Positions 1 through 7,819 are shown, numbered from the stretch's first letter. The stretch is 10,943 nucleotides of DNA from CAIWXH01 sp964555675 (GCA_964555675.1 CAZKTU010000223.1:1-10943); one strand, 5' to 3'. Numbers and translations: made by a program. Notes: generated from the sequence alone by a model not told the origin.

Positions 1-1097
1 TTCTCCTGGAAGGGCCAGAGCATGACCCCGGACGCGCCAAGCTCGGCGGCGACATTCAGGCCCAGGCGCAGATCGCGGCGCAGCGCGCCCTCGTCGCGGC
101 TGGTCTGCGGGCCGCTAGGGAAGCCGAACTCGGTGATCACGATCGGCTTGTTCGCCGGCAGACCCTGCAGCTCGGCCAGGCTGCGCCGCAGGTCGGCCGG
201 GAAGCCCTCGCCGTAGTACCAGTGGGCGGCGTAGCGCCCCGAGTCGAAGGGCTCGTTGTCGTAGTAGTGGAACGAGTAGAAGTCGACCAGCGAGGCGAGC
301 CGGCCCGGGGCGGCAAGCGGGCGGAAGTAGCTCTTGGCGAAGGCCACGCCGATCGTCAGGGGGCGTGCGGGGTCGCTGGCGCGGGCCTCGCCGCCGAGCA
401 TGGTCAGGAAGGCCAGGCGGCCGCGGGCCAGCTCGAGACAGAGGGGCTCGTCGCCGTTGTCCCAGTCCCAGCAACGCCCGTCGATCGGGCTGCCGATATC
501 GGGCTCGTTGAAGAGATCGAGGCCGAGGAGGCCGGGTCGGCCCGCCAGGTGGCGCAGCACCGGGCGCACATGCAGCGCGGCGGCCTGCTCGTAGCCCTCG
601 GCGGTGAGCTGGGGCTGCGGGAACTTGGCGAGCAGCACGGGCAGCACGTAGATACCGTGGCGGTTGGCGCTGGCGATCAGGGCGTCGAGGTGCGCCAGGG
701 GCGCCTCGAGGCTATACTTCGGGTCGGCAGCCTGCGCGCCGCCGAAGACGTAGTAGTTCAGGAAGATGCGTATTGTGTTGACACCGAGGGCGCTCAGCCG
801 GGCCATGTCGGCCTCGATCACATCCGGCCGCCACGGGCAGGCCGCGTCGGCGCCGAAGTGCAGCTCGGGGCAGCCCGCGGCGGTGCCGCTGGGGTGGATG
901 TAGTTGACGCCGCGGACGATGAAGGGCTGCTCGCCGGCAAATAGCGCGCCCTCTACCACGCTGATGGCGGGCAGGGGCGGCGCGGCGGGCTGCTGGGCCT
1001 TGGGATCGGTGCGGGCGAGGGCGAAACCGACCGGGGTGAGGGCGAGCAGCGCGCCGGTGAGCAGAACGAGGCGGCGAAAGGCGCGAAAACGTACCAT
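1..1097 (-). CDS. Secreted clan GH-A (GH5-like) glycoside hydrolase, 3' end cut off by the window
   Basis: This is a probable exported polysaccharide or glycoside hydrolase; the substrate cannot be told from sequence. Reading the minus strand from the ATG at 1097-1095 gives 365 codons with no stop before the window edge. Residues 1-28 form a signal peptide: RFRAFRR, then a hydrophobic core, ending in ALA. A (beta/alpha)8-type catalytic domain follows from about residue 45. It has the early strand FIVRGVNY (59-66), the RIFLNYY strand near 110, the LFNEP motif with likely acid/base E198, an SFHYYDNE segment, and the ITEFGFP motif with likely nucleophile E323. MLWPF near the edge fits strand 8, so little of the catalytic domain is missing. 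The start is supported by a purine-rich GAAAGGGA just upstream. The gene lies downstream of the secreted protease on the same strand, past a terminator, so it probably has its own promoter, although none is clear. GH5 is the best guess; other GH-A families remain possible. Confidence 0.85.
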   Translation of the reverse strand, partial: MVRFRAFRRLVLLTGALLALTPVGFALARTDPKAQQPAAPPLPAISVVEGALFAGEQPFIVRGVNYIHPSGTAAGCPELHFGADAACPWRPDVIEADMARLSALGVNTIRIFLNYYVFGGAQAADPKYSLEAPLAHLDALIASANRHGIYVLPVLLAKFPQPQLTAEGYEQAAALHVRPVLRHLAGRPGLLGLDLFNEPDIGSPIDGRCWDWDNGDEPLCLELARGRLAFLTMLGGEARASDPARPLTIGVAFAKSYFRPLAAPGRLASLVDFYSFHYYDNEPFDSGRYAAHWYYGEGFPADLRRSLAELQGLPANKPIVITEFGFPSGPQTSRDEGALRRDLRLGLNVAAELGASGVMLWPFQE

Positions 1098-1196
1098 GGG
1101 TCCCTTTCGAACAAAGACGTGTAGCTACGACGTGCTTCTGCAAGCTGCGAGCCAGGATGCGCCGAAACGCTCCCTGCGCCACGCACAAGAACGTAG

Positions 1197-1236
1197 TTTA
1201 ACACATATTTAACAGACGCCCCCGACCGCTTTAACG
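1197..1236 (-). repeat. Phased TGTTAAA heptamers at 11-bp steps
   Basis: On the minus strand TGTTAAA occurs at 1214-1208 and again at 1203-1197, separated by four bases. A near copy, CGTTAAA, lies at 1236-1230, exactly two 11-bp steps further upstream. The patch is strikingly AT-rich for this GC-rich window and lies about 100 bp before the glycosidase start. The 7+4 spacing is what is known for SARP-type regulator sites. However, one copy sits in the loop of a terminator hairpin and no matching -10 box was found, so a binding role is only a possibility. Confidence 0.3.
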
Positions 1237-1251
1237 GTCGAGGGCGTCTGT
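1212..1251 (-). terminator. Strong hairpin terminator of the metalloprotease gene
   Basis: A near-perfect stem is visible. ACAGACGCCC (1212-1221) pairs with GGGCGTCTGT (1242-1251). After one C/A mismatch (1222/1241), CGACCG (1223-1228) pairs with CGGTCG (1235-1240), closing a six-base CTTTAA loop. It begins about 33 bp after the protease stop codon. On the minus strand the stem is followed by TAAATATGTGTTAAA, which is AT-rich but not an uninterrupted T run. No other gene end lies nearby, so the protease gene is its natural partner. It probably also insulates the glycosidase from read-through. Confidence 0.8.
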
Positions 1252-1284
1252 GTAGCAGGCTCGTTCAGCGGCTCTACCTCGGCG

Positions 1285-4194
1285 CTACCTCCATTGCAAG
1301 AAGGGCAGATAGCTAGTGTACGAGCGCAGCAGCGAGACCGGCGGGGGCATAATCACGCTCACCCGCACGCTGTCCTGCGAGGTCGCGCCGGCGCTATCCG
1401 TCGCCGTCAGGGTCAGGGTGTACGTGCCGAGCGGCAGACCACTCGGCAGCGAGAGAGTCTCGCCCGTCCCCAGCACCTGCCCGCGCTCGTTGGTCCAGCT
1501 CAGGCTCTTGTCCTGCAGATAGCCGTCTTCGAGGTCGAGCGCGACCGCCTGCAGCAGCAGGGGCTGCCCGCGATACTGCTGGACGTTCGGCGTGCCGGCG
1601 ATGCTGACCACCGGCGCCTTGTTGCCGATCGCCCCGATGCTCAGCTGGACGCTGCGGGTCTGGGTGGTGTTCCCGGCGCTCACCTCCAGCCGGCCCTGGT
1701 TGCCGCCCGGCAGGTTACGCTTGTCGATCGTGAAGCTGGTGCCGCTCAGGTTCAGGGCCAGAACGCGCCACGACAAGCCGTTGTCGGCGGTGTAGCGCAG
1801 CGACACCGTCACCGGCGTATTATCCGGGCTAGAGGCGCTCCAGTTGACCGTGATCGCCGAGGCCGAGTTGACGAACGATGCGGTCAGATCCGGCTGGACC
1901 TGCGAGGCCAGCTGGTTGGCGAGTAGCGTGCCGTCCTTCCAGAGCTGGACGCGCCCGAGGTCGGCGATCAGCGGCACCACAAAGCTGAAGCCGGAGCCGA
2001 TCGCCGCGGTGTGCGAGTCGATCTCCTGGGGCGTGAAGGCGTAGCTGTACTGCAGCGCCCCGCTCGTGTCGCGCAGCTCGATCCGGTAGGCGCCCGCCCC
2101 GCCGGCCGGGGTGGTCTCGGTCAGGCCCATCGGCACGCTCGGGTTGAGCTGGGCGCTGCGCGTATCGCTGCTGATGCTGCCGCTGACCAGCAGGCCATCC
2201 TCTATTGCCGCCGGCTGGGCCGCAACCGTCGTGGTCTGCCGCAGCACCTGCAGCATGCGGCTGTAGTGGAAGGCCGAGACCCAGATCGGCTGGCAGTAGC
2301 TCATGAAGTCTTTGTCGGTCGCCGAGTGCAGGTTGCGCTCGAACACGTCTACGCCGACGTCCCCGGTGCGCCCGTCGGCAAACGGGTAGTTCGGATCGCC
2401 CGCCACGCCGCAGGGGGCGTGATTCAGGCCGAGATTATGCCCGATCTCGTGCGCCGCGACCCCGAAGACTGCCTCCAGCCCGAGGCTGGTCAGCAGGTTG
2501 CCGCCCACCCAGCCGATCCCGGCGGTAAACGAGCCCTGGCCCGCCACAGCCGCCTGCGGCACGACGCCGTAGTACAGCACCTTCGAGGTCCTGGCGGCCC
2601 CGCCCAGCTCGCGGTTGCGCACCGCCGTAATCTCATTCAGCAGCTGCACCCAGCCATTGCCGCTGAGGTTGCCGGTGAACAGATACTCGTTGTGCAGGGT
2701 CGTCCGCACGTCTGCAATCGGGAAGATATTCTGCACATTGGTCAGGCCCTGGTTGTTCTGGGTCAGGTCAGGACGCATGATCGGCCCCACCCCGTTCGGC
2801 TGGTAGGCGATCGGCACGAGCATAATCTCGAGCGTCGGCACCGTGACGAAGTTGAGGGTCAGGTCGGCGCTGCGGTTGTCGCCAAAGTTGCCCTCGGCCA
2901 CGCTGCGGTTGGGGTTGACCTCGACCCAGATCACCAGCGGGCCGCCGGTGGTCCACTCGGCCGGGATCTGGAAGTTCAAGGTCGTGCCGAAGTCCTCGCG
3001 GTTCGGCGTGAGCGGGGCCACGATGCTGCCGCCATTGTTGAAGGGGGCCAGCGGCGAGCTTGGCAGCTCGACGCCATTGCGCGCTCCGCGGAGGCGGGCG
3101 GTCACGCCCAGCACGGCCTCGCCACTGTTCTGCACATTGACCGTGACCCGCGCGATCACCGGGCGCCCGGCGACCAGGGGCACGCTATTGTCGGCGGTCT
3201 GCACGGCTTGGCTCGCATCGATCGCGCCCACGCTCAGGTTGAGGGTCGTGATCGGCGCTGTCTCGGTGGGCGTGCTGGTCGGCGCGCTGGTCGGCACATC
3301 AGTCGGCGTACTGGTCGGCGCGTCGGTCGGCGTCGCGGTGGGGCCCTCAGGGGTGTTGGTCGGCGTGGCGGTAGGGCCGTCGGGGGTGCTGGTCGGCGTC
3401 TCTGTGGGTGTGCTGGTCGCCGTTGCGGTCGCGGTGTTCGTCGCCGTCGGCGGCGCGTTCTCGACCGTGGTCAGCACGAGATCGTCGACCTGGAAGCCGA
3501 CGTCGGTGATTGAATAGTCGCTGATGAACATCAGCGCGATCGTCACATTCGTGCGCCCCAGCAGCGACGGCGGCTGACCGGCGCACTGCAGATCGCTGAG
3601 GTCGAGCGTGCCCTGGACATAGCCGGCGGAGTAGTCGCCGCTATAAGCCGCGCCGCAGTAGTAGTAATCGTCGATCGAGGCCGCGATATAGAGCTGATCG
3701 GCGTTGCGCTCGCTCACGCCGGTGAAGGCGTAGCTCATGACCGAGCTGGTTGCATTGGTGAGGTCAAAGGGGCCGTAGGTGGCGACCGAGTACACATCAT
3801 TGACGTATTCGGCGCCGCAGGGCAGGCTCGCGCCATTGGCCCCGCCGCCCCCGGCCCACGCCGCGTTGGCGCCATTCTGCGGATTACAGTCGCGCTGGCC
3901 AAAGAGGTACTGGCCGCCGCTGGTGCCATAATCCTGGAGCGTCCAGCCCGCGCTCGGCCATGCACCCTCGAAGTCTTCGGACATGCTCGCCGGGAAGGGG
4001 TCGGCTACGGGCGCGGCGCTCAGCGCCGCCGTCGAGGCCGGCGCGGCCTGGCGGGGCAGCGTGCGCGCGGTGGTCGCCTGCGCACCGGCCCGGGGCGGCT
4101 GGGCCTGCGTAGGCGTCAGCAGGGCGCCGGCGATCAGGACGGGTAGTACGGTCACGAACAATGCCGCCAGGAATCGGGGGTAGCCTGAGCTCAT
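1285..4194 (-). CDS. Secreted multidomain metzincin-type zinc metalloprotease
   Basis: This is an extracellular protease of 969 residues. Residues 1-31 form a signal peptide (charged n-region, long hydrophobic core, TPTQA end). Residues 40-245 form a beta-rich domain opening with DFEG, with four cysteines probably in disulfides. A Thr/Pro linker spans 248-314. A CARDB-like beta domain covers about 315-450 and the peptidase domain about 450-680. The zinc site is HEIGHNLGLNH (H582, E583, H586, H592), and M631 in DFMSYC fits the metzincin Met-turn. FnIII-like and Ig/PKD-like domains follow, the latter from about 858, and the chain ends in YLPFLQWR. The reading frame stays open back to a TTG at 4377. 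ATG 4194 was chosen because it gives a normal signal peptide and has GAGG nine bases upstream; ATG 4248 has no good ribosome binding site. The closest peptidase family (M43-, M66- or reprolysin-like) cannot be settled by eye. Confidence 0.88.
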   Translation of the reverse strand: MSSGYPRFLAALFVTVLPVLIAGALLTPTQAQPPRAGAQATTARTLPRQAAPASTAALSAAPVADPFPASMSEDFEGAWPSAGWTLQDYGTSGGQYLFGQRDCNPQNGANAAWAGGGGANGASLPCGAEYVNDVYSVATYGPFDLTNATSSVMSYAFTGVSERNADQLYIAASIDDYYYCGAAYSGDYSAGYVQGTLDLSDLQCAGQPPSLLGRTNVTIALMFISDYSITDVGFQVDDLVLTTVENAPPTATNTATATATSTPTETPTSTPDGPTATPTNTPEGPTATPTDAPTSTPTDVPTSAPTSTPTETAPITTLNLSVGAIDASQAVQTADNSVPLVAGRPVIARVTVNVQNSGEAVLGVTARLRGARNGVELPSSPLAPFNNGGSIVAPLTPNREDFGTTLNFQIPAEWTTGGPLVIWVEVNPNRSVAEGNFGDNRSADLTLNFVTVPTLEIMLVPIAYQPNGVGPIMRPDLTQNNQGLTNVQNIFPIADVRTTLHNEYLFTGNLSGNGWVQLLNEITAVRNRELGGAARTSKVLYYGVVPQAAVAGQGSFTAGIGWVGGNLLTSLGLEAVFGVAAHEIGHNLGLNHAPCGVAGDPNYPFADGRTGDVGVDVFERNLHSATDKDFMSYCQPIWVSAFHYSRMLQVLRQTTTVAAQPAAIEDGLLVSGSISSDTRSAQLNPSVPMGLTETTPAGGAGAYRIELRDTSGALQYSYAFTPQEIDSHTAAIGSGFSFVVPLIADLGRVQLWKDGTLLANQLASQVQPDLTASFVNSASAITVNWSASSPDNTPVTVSLRYTADNGLSWRVLALNLSGTSFTIDKRNLPGGNQGRLEVSAGNTTQTRSVQLSIGAIGNKAPVVSIAGTPNVQQYRGQPLLLQAVALDLEDGYLQDKSLSWTNERGQVLGTGETLSLPSGLPLGTYTLTLTATDSAGATSQDSVRVSVIMPPPVSLLRSYTSYLPFLQWR
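3253..3453 (-). repeat. Degenerate tandem repeat encoding a Thr/Pro-rich linker
   Basis: About 200 bp inside the protease gene encode 67 residues made almost only of T, P, S, A, D and E. The clearest unit is GPTATPT plus four residues, present twice in a row, surrounded by TSTPT/TDAPT variants. At DNA level it appears as repeated GTCGGCGT blocks on the plus strand. Such linkers separate folded domains in secreted proteins and are often glycosylated; glycosylation here is inference. The repeat could vary in length by slippage. Confidence 0.8.
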
Positions 4195-4198
4195 GGAT

Positions 4199-4331
4199 AA
4201 TGGCCTCGCAAGCAGGTTCCGGGAGCGCTTCGCCCCCGGCCCACTCATGCCCAAACAGCTCGGCTGTTTGGTTAGGTATTTCCCTCGTCGGTGTCTGATC
4301 CCAGTATCAGGACAATCGTTGCGAGGCCATT
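4199..4331 (-). promoter_or_regulatory. Putative structured 5' leader of the protease gene that may mask its ribosome binding site
   Basis: The 183-bp gap before the protease gene holds several nested dyads. A perfect 13-bp inverted repeat, AATGGCCTCGCAA at 4199-4211 and its complement at 4319-4331, encloses three hairpins. One has a 5-bp stem (4295-4310). One has a perfect 9-bp stem with a TCG loop (4251-4271). One has five plus three pairs around a mismatch (4219-4239). In the minus-strand transcript the 3' arm of the closing stem contains GAGG (4207-4204), the best Shine-Dalgarno candidate for ATG 4194, so folding would hide it. I recognise no known riboswitch or T-box sequence. No convincing promoter was found between 4332 and 4377, so the leader may be read from an unseen promoter or from the upstream regulator gene. 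Confidence 0.45.
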
Positions 4332-4377
4332 TCCTGATCATTACCTGGCAGAGACCACGCCCCGAGCGAACGCCCAA

Positions 4378-7300
4378 CTACCCAACCGAGTAGCTCGCGC
4401 GCTGCGCCATCGCCCGCAGCATGCGGTGCTCCCGGATCGCTTCTGCGAAGCTGCGCCGCAAGCGCGGATCGGCGATACGCTGCTCCAGGCTGTCGAGCAG
4501 ATGGAGGCCTTGCGCCAGCACGGCCTCGGCGCTGGGGTCGCCGACAGCCCGCAAGATCTGCACACAGACGAGATAGGCCCGTAGCGGTTCGTCCCAGCCG
4601 TCGGCCCGCTCGGCCGGCAGATGCGCGACGATCCCGACGATCTGTTCGTAGGCGGCCGGGAAATCGCCGCGGCGCCACAGCAGGGCCGCCAGGCCGATCT
4701 CCGCCTCGTAGGCCATCACCAGCTTGCCGAAGGTCCGAAAGCTCGCCGCCGCCTCACGGAAGTTCGCCGCCGCCTCCAGCCAGTCATACTCCTGGCGGGC
4801 CAGCTCGACCTGCACATCGGCAAGCTGCTTGAGGGCGTGGGCCAGGGCCAGTCGGGCGTCAAGCTGCCGCGCGAGGGCGACCGCCTCTGTGGCGCAGCTC
4901 AGGGCCTCGGGCAACTCGCCCAGGACGCGGTGGGCGCAGGCCTTGTTGTGCAGCGAGAGGCTCGTGAGCTCCAGGTCGCCGATCGCCCGCGATCGGGCGA
5001 CGCTCTCAGACTCCAGGACGAGCACCTGGGCATAGTTGCCGAGCCTCTGCCACAGAAACGCCAGGTCGTGCAGGGCGTCCGGGACACTGTGGCGGTCGTC
5101 GACGCGCCGCGAGCTGCCGAGGTACTCTTCGAGGTAGTGCAGCGCCTCGTCGTAGCGCCCTTGCTCGGTTGCGACCGAGCCGAGCCTGCCGAGCGCGACC
5201 CGCCCGCGCCGCTCGCTGCGCCCGCTTCGGCGATGGATGCTCAGCAGGCGCCGGTAGAGCTCGTCGGCGAGGGCGAAGTTCCCCGATACCAGTGCGACGA
5301 TCCCGAGGCTGTCGAGGCAGAGCGCCGCATGGGTGTCGAGGCCCTCGACCTCGGCGATGCGTAGCCCCTCGCTCGCCAGGGTGCGCGCGCGGGCGTAGTC
5401 GGCGGCCTGGTCGGCCATATAGGCCTGAACGGCCAGGTTGGTGACCAGCGATGGCGAGTCGTTCAACTCGCGGGCGAGCGCGAGGGCCTGCTCCGAGAGG
5501 GGTACGGTCTGGCTCAGCCCACGCCGGCCGGCGAAATAGGCCAGGGCGGTGAGTAGGCGACAGACGAGCATGGACCGCGGGCCCTTGGTCTGCTCCGCCG
5601 TATTGCACTCGGCCAGCGAGTACTCCAGCAGCGTCTGCGCCTCCTGGTACAGGCCGCGCAGGTCGCAGAAGTGGACCAGACCATCGAGGGCCTCAAGCAA
5701 GAGCAGGTGCTCGCCGAGCTCGGCGGCATGCTGCCAGGCCATGCTCACATTTTCCCAGTCAGGCTGGATCTGATCGGCCGCGACCCGCGCCTCGTTCGTG
5801 TCCAACTGCGCCGCACGTGCGGTGAGCAGCGCGAGGAAGAAGCGATCGAGCCGGGCTCGCGCCGCCGCCTCCAGCTGCGCGTCCTCTGCCAGAGCCTCGG
5901 CCGCGAACTGCTGCACCAGCATGTGCATGTCATAGCGCTGTGGCCCGGCCTGGCGCAGCAGCGACTTGTCGCGCAGGCTGCGCAACACTGCTGTTGGACA
6001 GCCCGCCACTTCCCTCGCCGCCTCCACCGTGAACCCGCCGCGAAAGAGCGCCAGCTGGCGCAGGGCCAGGCGTTCGGGGTCGGAGAGCAGCCGCCACGAG
6101 GTGGTGAAGACTGCGCGCAGGCTGCGGTGGTGCGGCGCGACATTGCGCAGCGCCGTCTCCAGGCGCCCCGGAGCGCCCGCCAGCTCGTGCAGGATCTCCG
6201 TACCGTCGAACTCGCTCGCCCAGCTCGCCGCCAGCTCGATCGCGAGCGGGAAGCCCTCTAGCAGGCGGCAGATCCGCACAATCTCAGGCAGCTGCGCGGC
6301 CCCGGCCGCAAAGCTTTTGTTGACGCGGCGGGCCCGATCGACGAACATGCGCACTGCGGCATACTCATCGAGCCGAATGGTGGCGCCCTCGGCGGGCACG
6401 GGCAGACCGTGCAGCTCGAAGAGGTCCTCGGCCTGCAGGCTCAGCCGCTCGCGCGATGTCACCACCAGCGTTACGTGCGGCGCGCGCTCGAGCAGCTCCA
6501 CCAGCAGCCCGGCCCCCGCCGTCAGGTGCTCGAAGTTGTCTAGCACGAGCAAGAGCTGCCGGTCGCGCAGCATGGCGGTCAGCTGCTCGAACGCGCTGCG
6601 CTGGCTTGCGGCGAACTCGAGCCCGAGGGCCTCGGCGACGGCCGCCGGCAGCGACTCGATCGCCGCGATCTGCGCGAGCGGCACGAACGCCGCGCCGTCT
6701 GCGAAGTTCGGCTGAGCCTGGGCCGCGAGCTGCAGCGACAGCCGCGACTTGCCGACCCCGCCCGGGCCGATGATGCTGAGCAGCCGGTTGCCTGGCTCGG
6801 CGATCCGCTGCAGAAGGAGCACTAGCTCTTGCTCGCGCCCCACAAAGAGCGTCAGCGGCTGCGGGAGCGCGCGCCCGAGCGCCGCCTGCGGCGGCTGAGC
6901 CACGCTTGTAGGCGCCCGGCTCTCGGGGCTGATCGCCCCGCTCAGGATCTCGCGGTGGAGCGCAAGTGTCGCGGGCTCGGGGTCGAGGCCAAGCTCGTCG
7001 TGGAGCAGGGCGCGACAACGCTCGAAGCAGGCCAGCGCCCCACTGCGGTCGCCCTGGCCGGCGAGCGAGCGCATCAACTGGCGGTAGGCCGCCTCGCGCA
7101 AGGGGTCGAGCTCGATCTGGCGCTGGGCATACTCCCGCGCCGCATGATGGTCGCTGTGTTCCTCGGCGTAGGTGGCGAGATCGGCGAAGGCGTCGAGCAG
7201 CAGCCTGCGCTGCCGTTCGCGCTGCAGCGCCAGCCACTCTTCGAAGAGCGGGCAGTGGTCGAGGCGGAAGCCCGACAACAGCTCGCCGCCATAGGCCGCT

Positions 7301-7719
7301 ACTGCCGCCTGAAGCTGGGCCTGGCAGTGGCTACATTGGCCCCGCTCGGCGTGCGCGTGGCGCAGCGTTCGCTCGATGAGCTGCGAGAAGTAGTTGACAT
7401 CGGCCCGCTCGACCCACGCCGCACTCAGCTGCACCGCGAGGCGACTCACCTGGAGCAACTCCTGGGCGGGCTCGGCGGGCAGCTGCTTCCCGACATCGCG
7501 CAGGCGCGACAGGGTGACGCGCAGGTTGTTCTGCGCCGCGGCGGCGCTATCATCCGGCCAGAATTGCGCGGCGAGGGCCTCGCGGCTATGGGGGCGCTGG
7601 TGCTCGAGCGCGAGGAATGCGAGCAATGCGAGCAGCTTACGCGAGCGTAAGGTGATCGGCTGGCCTTCCGGGCTGAGCACTTGCCCGTGACCGAAAAAGC
7701 GCATCGGAAACGATAGCAT
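4378..7719 (-). CDS. AfsR/SARP-like transcriptional regulator: winged helix, BTAD, NB-ARC ATPase, TPR
   Basis: This is a large cytoplasmic regulator of 1113 residues. Residues 5-95 form an OmpR/SARP-like winged helix (RSRKLLALLAFL, then NNLRVTLSRLR). Residues 100-245 form a bacterial transcriptional activation domain ending in DELGLDPEPATL. An NTPase of NB-ARC/STAND type follows from FVGREQE (about 292), with Walker A GPGGVGKS (318-325), Walker B LLLVLDNFE (D394) and a TSRERL motif. From about 640 to the end are helical TPR-like repeats, which in this family sense ligands or partners. There is no C-terminal LuxR helix-turn-helix. The start is uncertain: ATG 7719, ATG 7704 and GTG 7752 are all in frame and none has a good Shine-Dalgarno. 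The winged helix needs only residues after 7704. A promoter lies at 7791-7819. Its target genes are unknown; the protease downstream and the divergent cytochrome gene are natural candidates. Confidence 0.9.
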   Translation of the reverse strand: MLSFPMRFFGHGQVLSPEGQPITLRSRKLLALLAFLALEHQRPHSREALAAQFWPDDSAAAAQNNLRVTLSRLRDVGKQLPAEPAQELLQVSRLAVQLSAAWVERADVNYFSQLIERTLRHAHAERGQCSHCQAQLQAAVAAYGGELLSGFRLDHCPLFEEWLALQRERQRRLLLDAFADLATYAEEHSDHHAAREYAQRQIELDPLREAAYRQLMRSLAGQGDRSGALACFERCRALLHDELGLDPEPATLALHREILSGAISPESRAPTSVAQPPQAALGRALPQPLTLFVGREQELVLLLQRIAEPGNRLLSIIGPGGVGKSRLSLQLAAQAQPNFADGAAFVPLAQIAAIESLPAAVAEALGLEFAASQRSAFEQLTAMLRDRQLLLVLDNFEHLTAGAGLLVELLERAPHVTLVVTSRERLSLQAEDLFELHGLPVPAEGATIRLDEYAAVRMFVDRARRVNKSFAAGAAQLPEIVRICRLLEGFPLAIELAASWASEFDGTEILHELAGAPGRLETALRNVAPHHRSLRAVFTTSWRLLSDPERLALRQLALFRGGFTVEAAREVAGCPTAVLRSLRDKSLLRQAGPQRYDMHMLVQQFAAEALAEDAQLEAAARARLDRFFLALLTARAAQLDTNEARVAADQIQPDWENVSMAWQHAAELGEHLLLLEALDGLVHFCDLRGLYQEAQTLLEYSLAECNTAEQTKGPRSMLVCRLLTALAYFAGRRGLSQTVPLSEQALALARELNDSPSLVTNLAVQAYMADQAADYARARTLASEGLRIAEVEGLDTHAALCLDSLGIVALVSGNFALADELYRRLLSIHRRSGRSERRGRVALGRLGSVATEQGRYDEALHYLEEYLGSSRRVDDRHSVPDALHDLAFLWQRLGNYAQVLVLESESVARSRAIGDLELTSLSLHNKACAHRVLGELPEALSCATEAVALARQLDARLALAHALKQLADVQVELARQEYDWLEAAANFREAAASFRTFGKLVMAYEAEIGLAALLWRRGDFPAAYEQIVGIVAHLPAERADGWDEPLRAYLVCVQILRAVGDPSAEAVLAQGLHLLDSLEQRIADPRLRRSFAEAIREHRMLRAMAQRASYSVG

Positions 7720-7790
7720 TGGGCGCAATCTGCTTGCCGCTCTGAGCACCACAAGGACGGGTCGAAGGCCAGGCTATCGCGTGCTCCATC

Positions 7791-7819
7791 ATTTTAGCAG
7801 AGTGGGTCGTACTGGGCAA
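7791..7819 (-). promoter_or_regulatory. Sigma-70-like promoter of the AfsR-like regulator gene
   Basis: On the minus strand TTGCCC (7819-7814) and TAAAAT (7796-7791) are separated by exactly 17 bases. TAAAAT matches the -10 consensus at five of six positions. The expected start of transcription, near 7784, leaves a leader of about 30 to 80 bases, depending on which start codon is used. Its -35 box is 13 bp from that of the divergent promoter at 7833-7861. Confidence 0.55.

Noticed and set aside
222..944. A 240-codon open frame on the plus strand at the left end
   Set aside because: It is the complement of the GH-A hydrolase, whose two catalytic motifs and signal peptide are clear on the minus strand.
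2011..3513. A 500-codon open frame on the plus strand opposite the protease gene
   Set aside because: Its protein is full of R, G and H in low-complexity runs and shows no domain. High GC makes long antisense frames common, while the minus-strand frame has a signal peptide and a zinc site.
4251..4271. The 9-bp hairpin as terminator of the regulator gene
   Set aside because: On the minus strand it is followed by GGGCATGAG, with no T-rich run.
4199..4331. The 13-bp inverted repeat as the ends of a small mobile element (MITE)
   Set aside because: No flanking target-site duplication is visible and no second copy occurs in the window; the overlap with the ribosome binding site favours a leader structure. 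A genome-wide search for copies would settle it.
4195..4377. N-terminal extension of the protease up to TTG 4377, or start at ATG 4248
   Set aside because: The extra residues do not resemble a secretion signal, the signal peptide is complete from 4194, and neither alternative has a good ribosome binding site.
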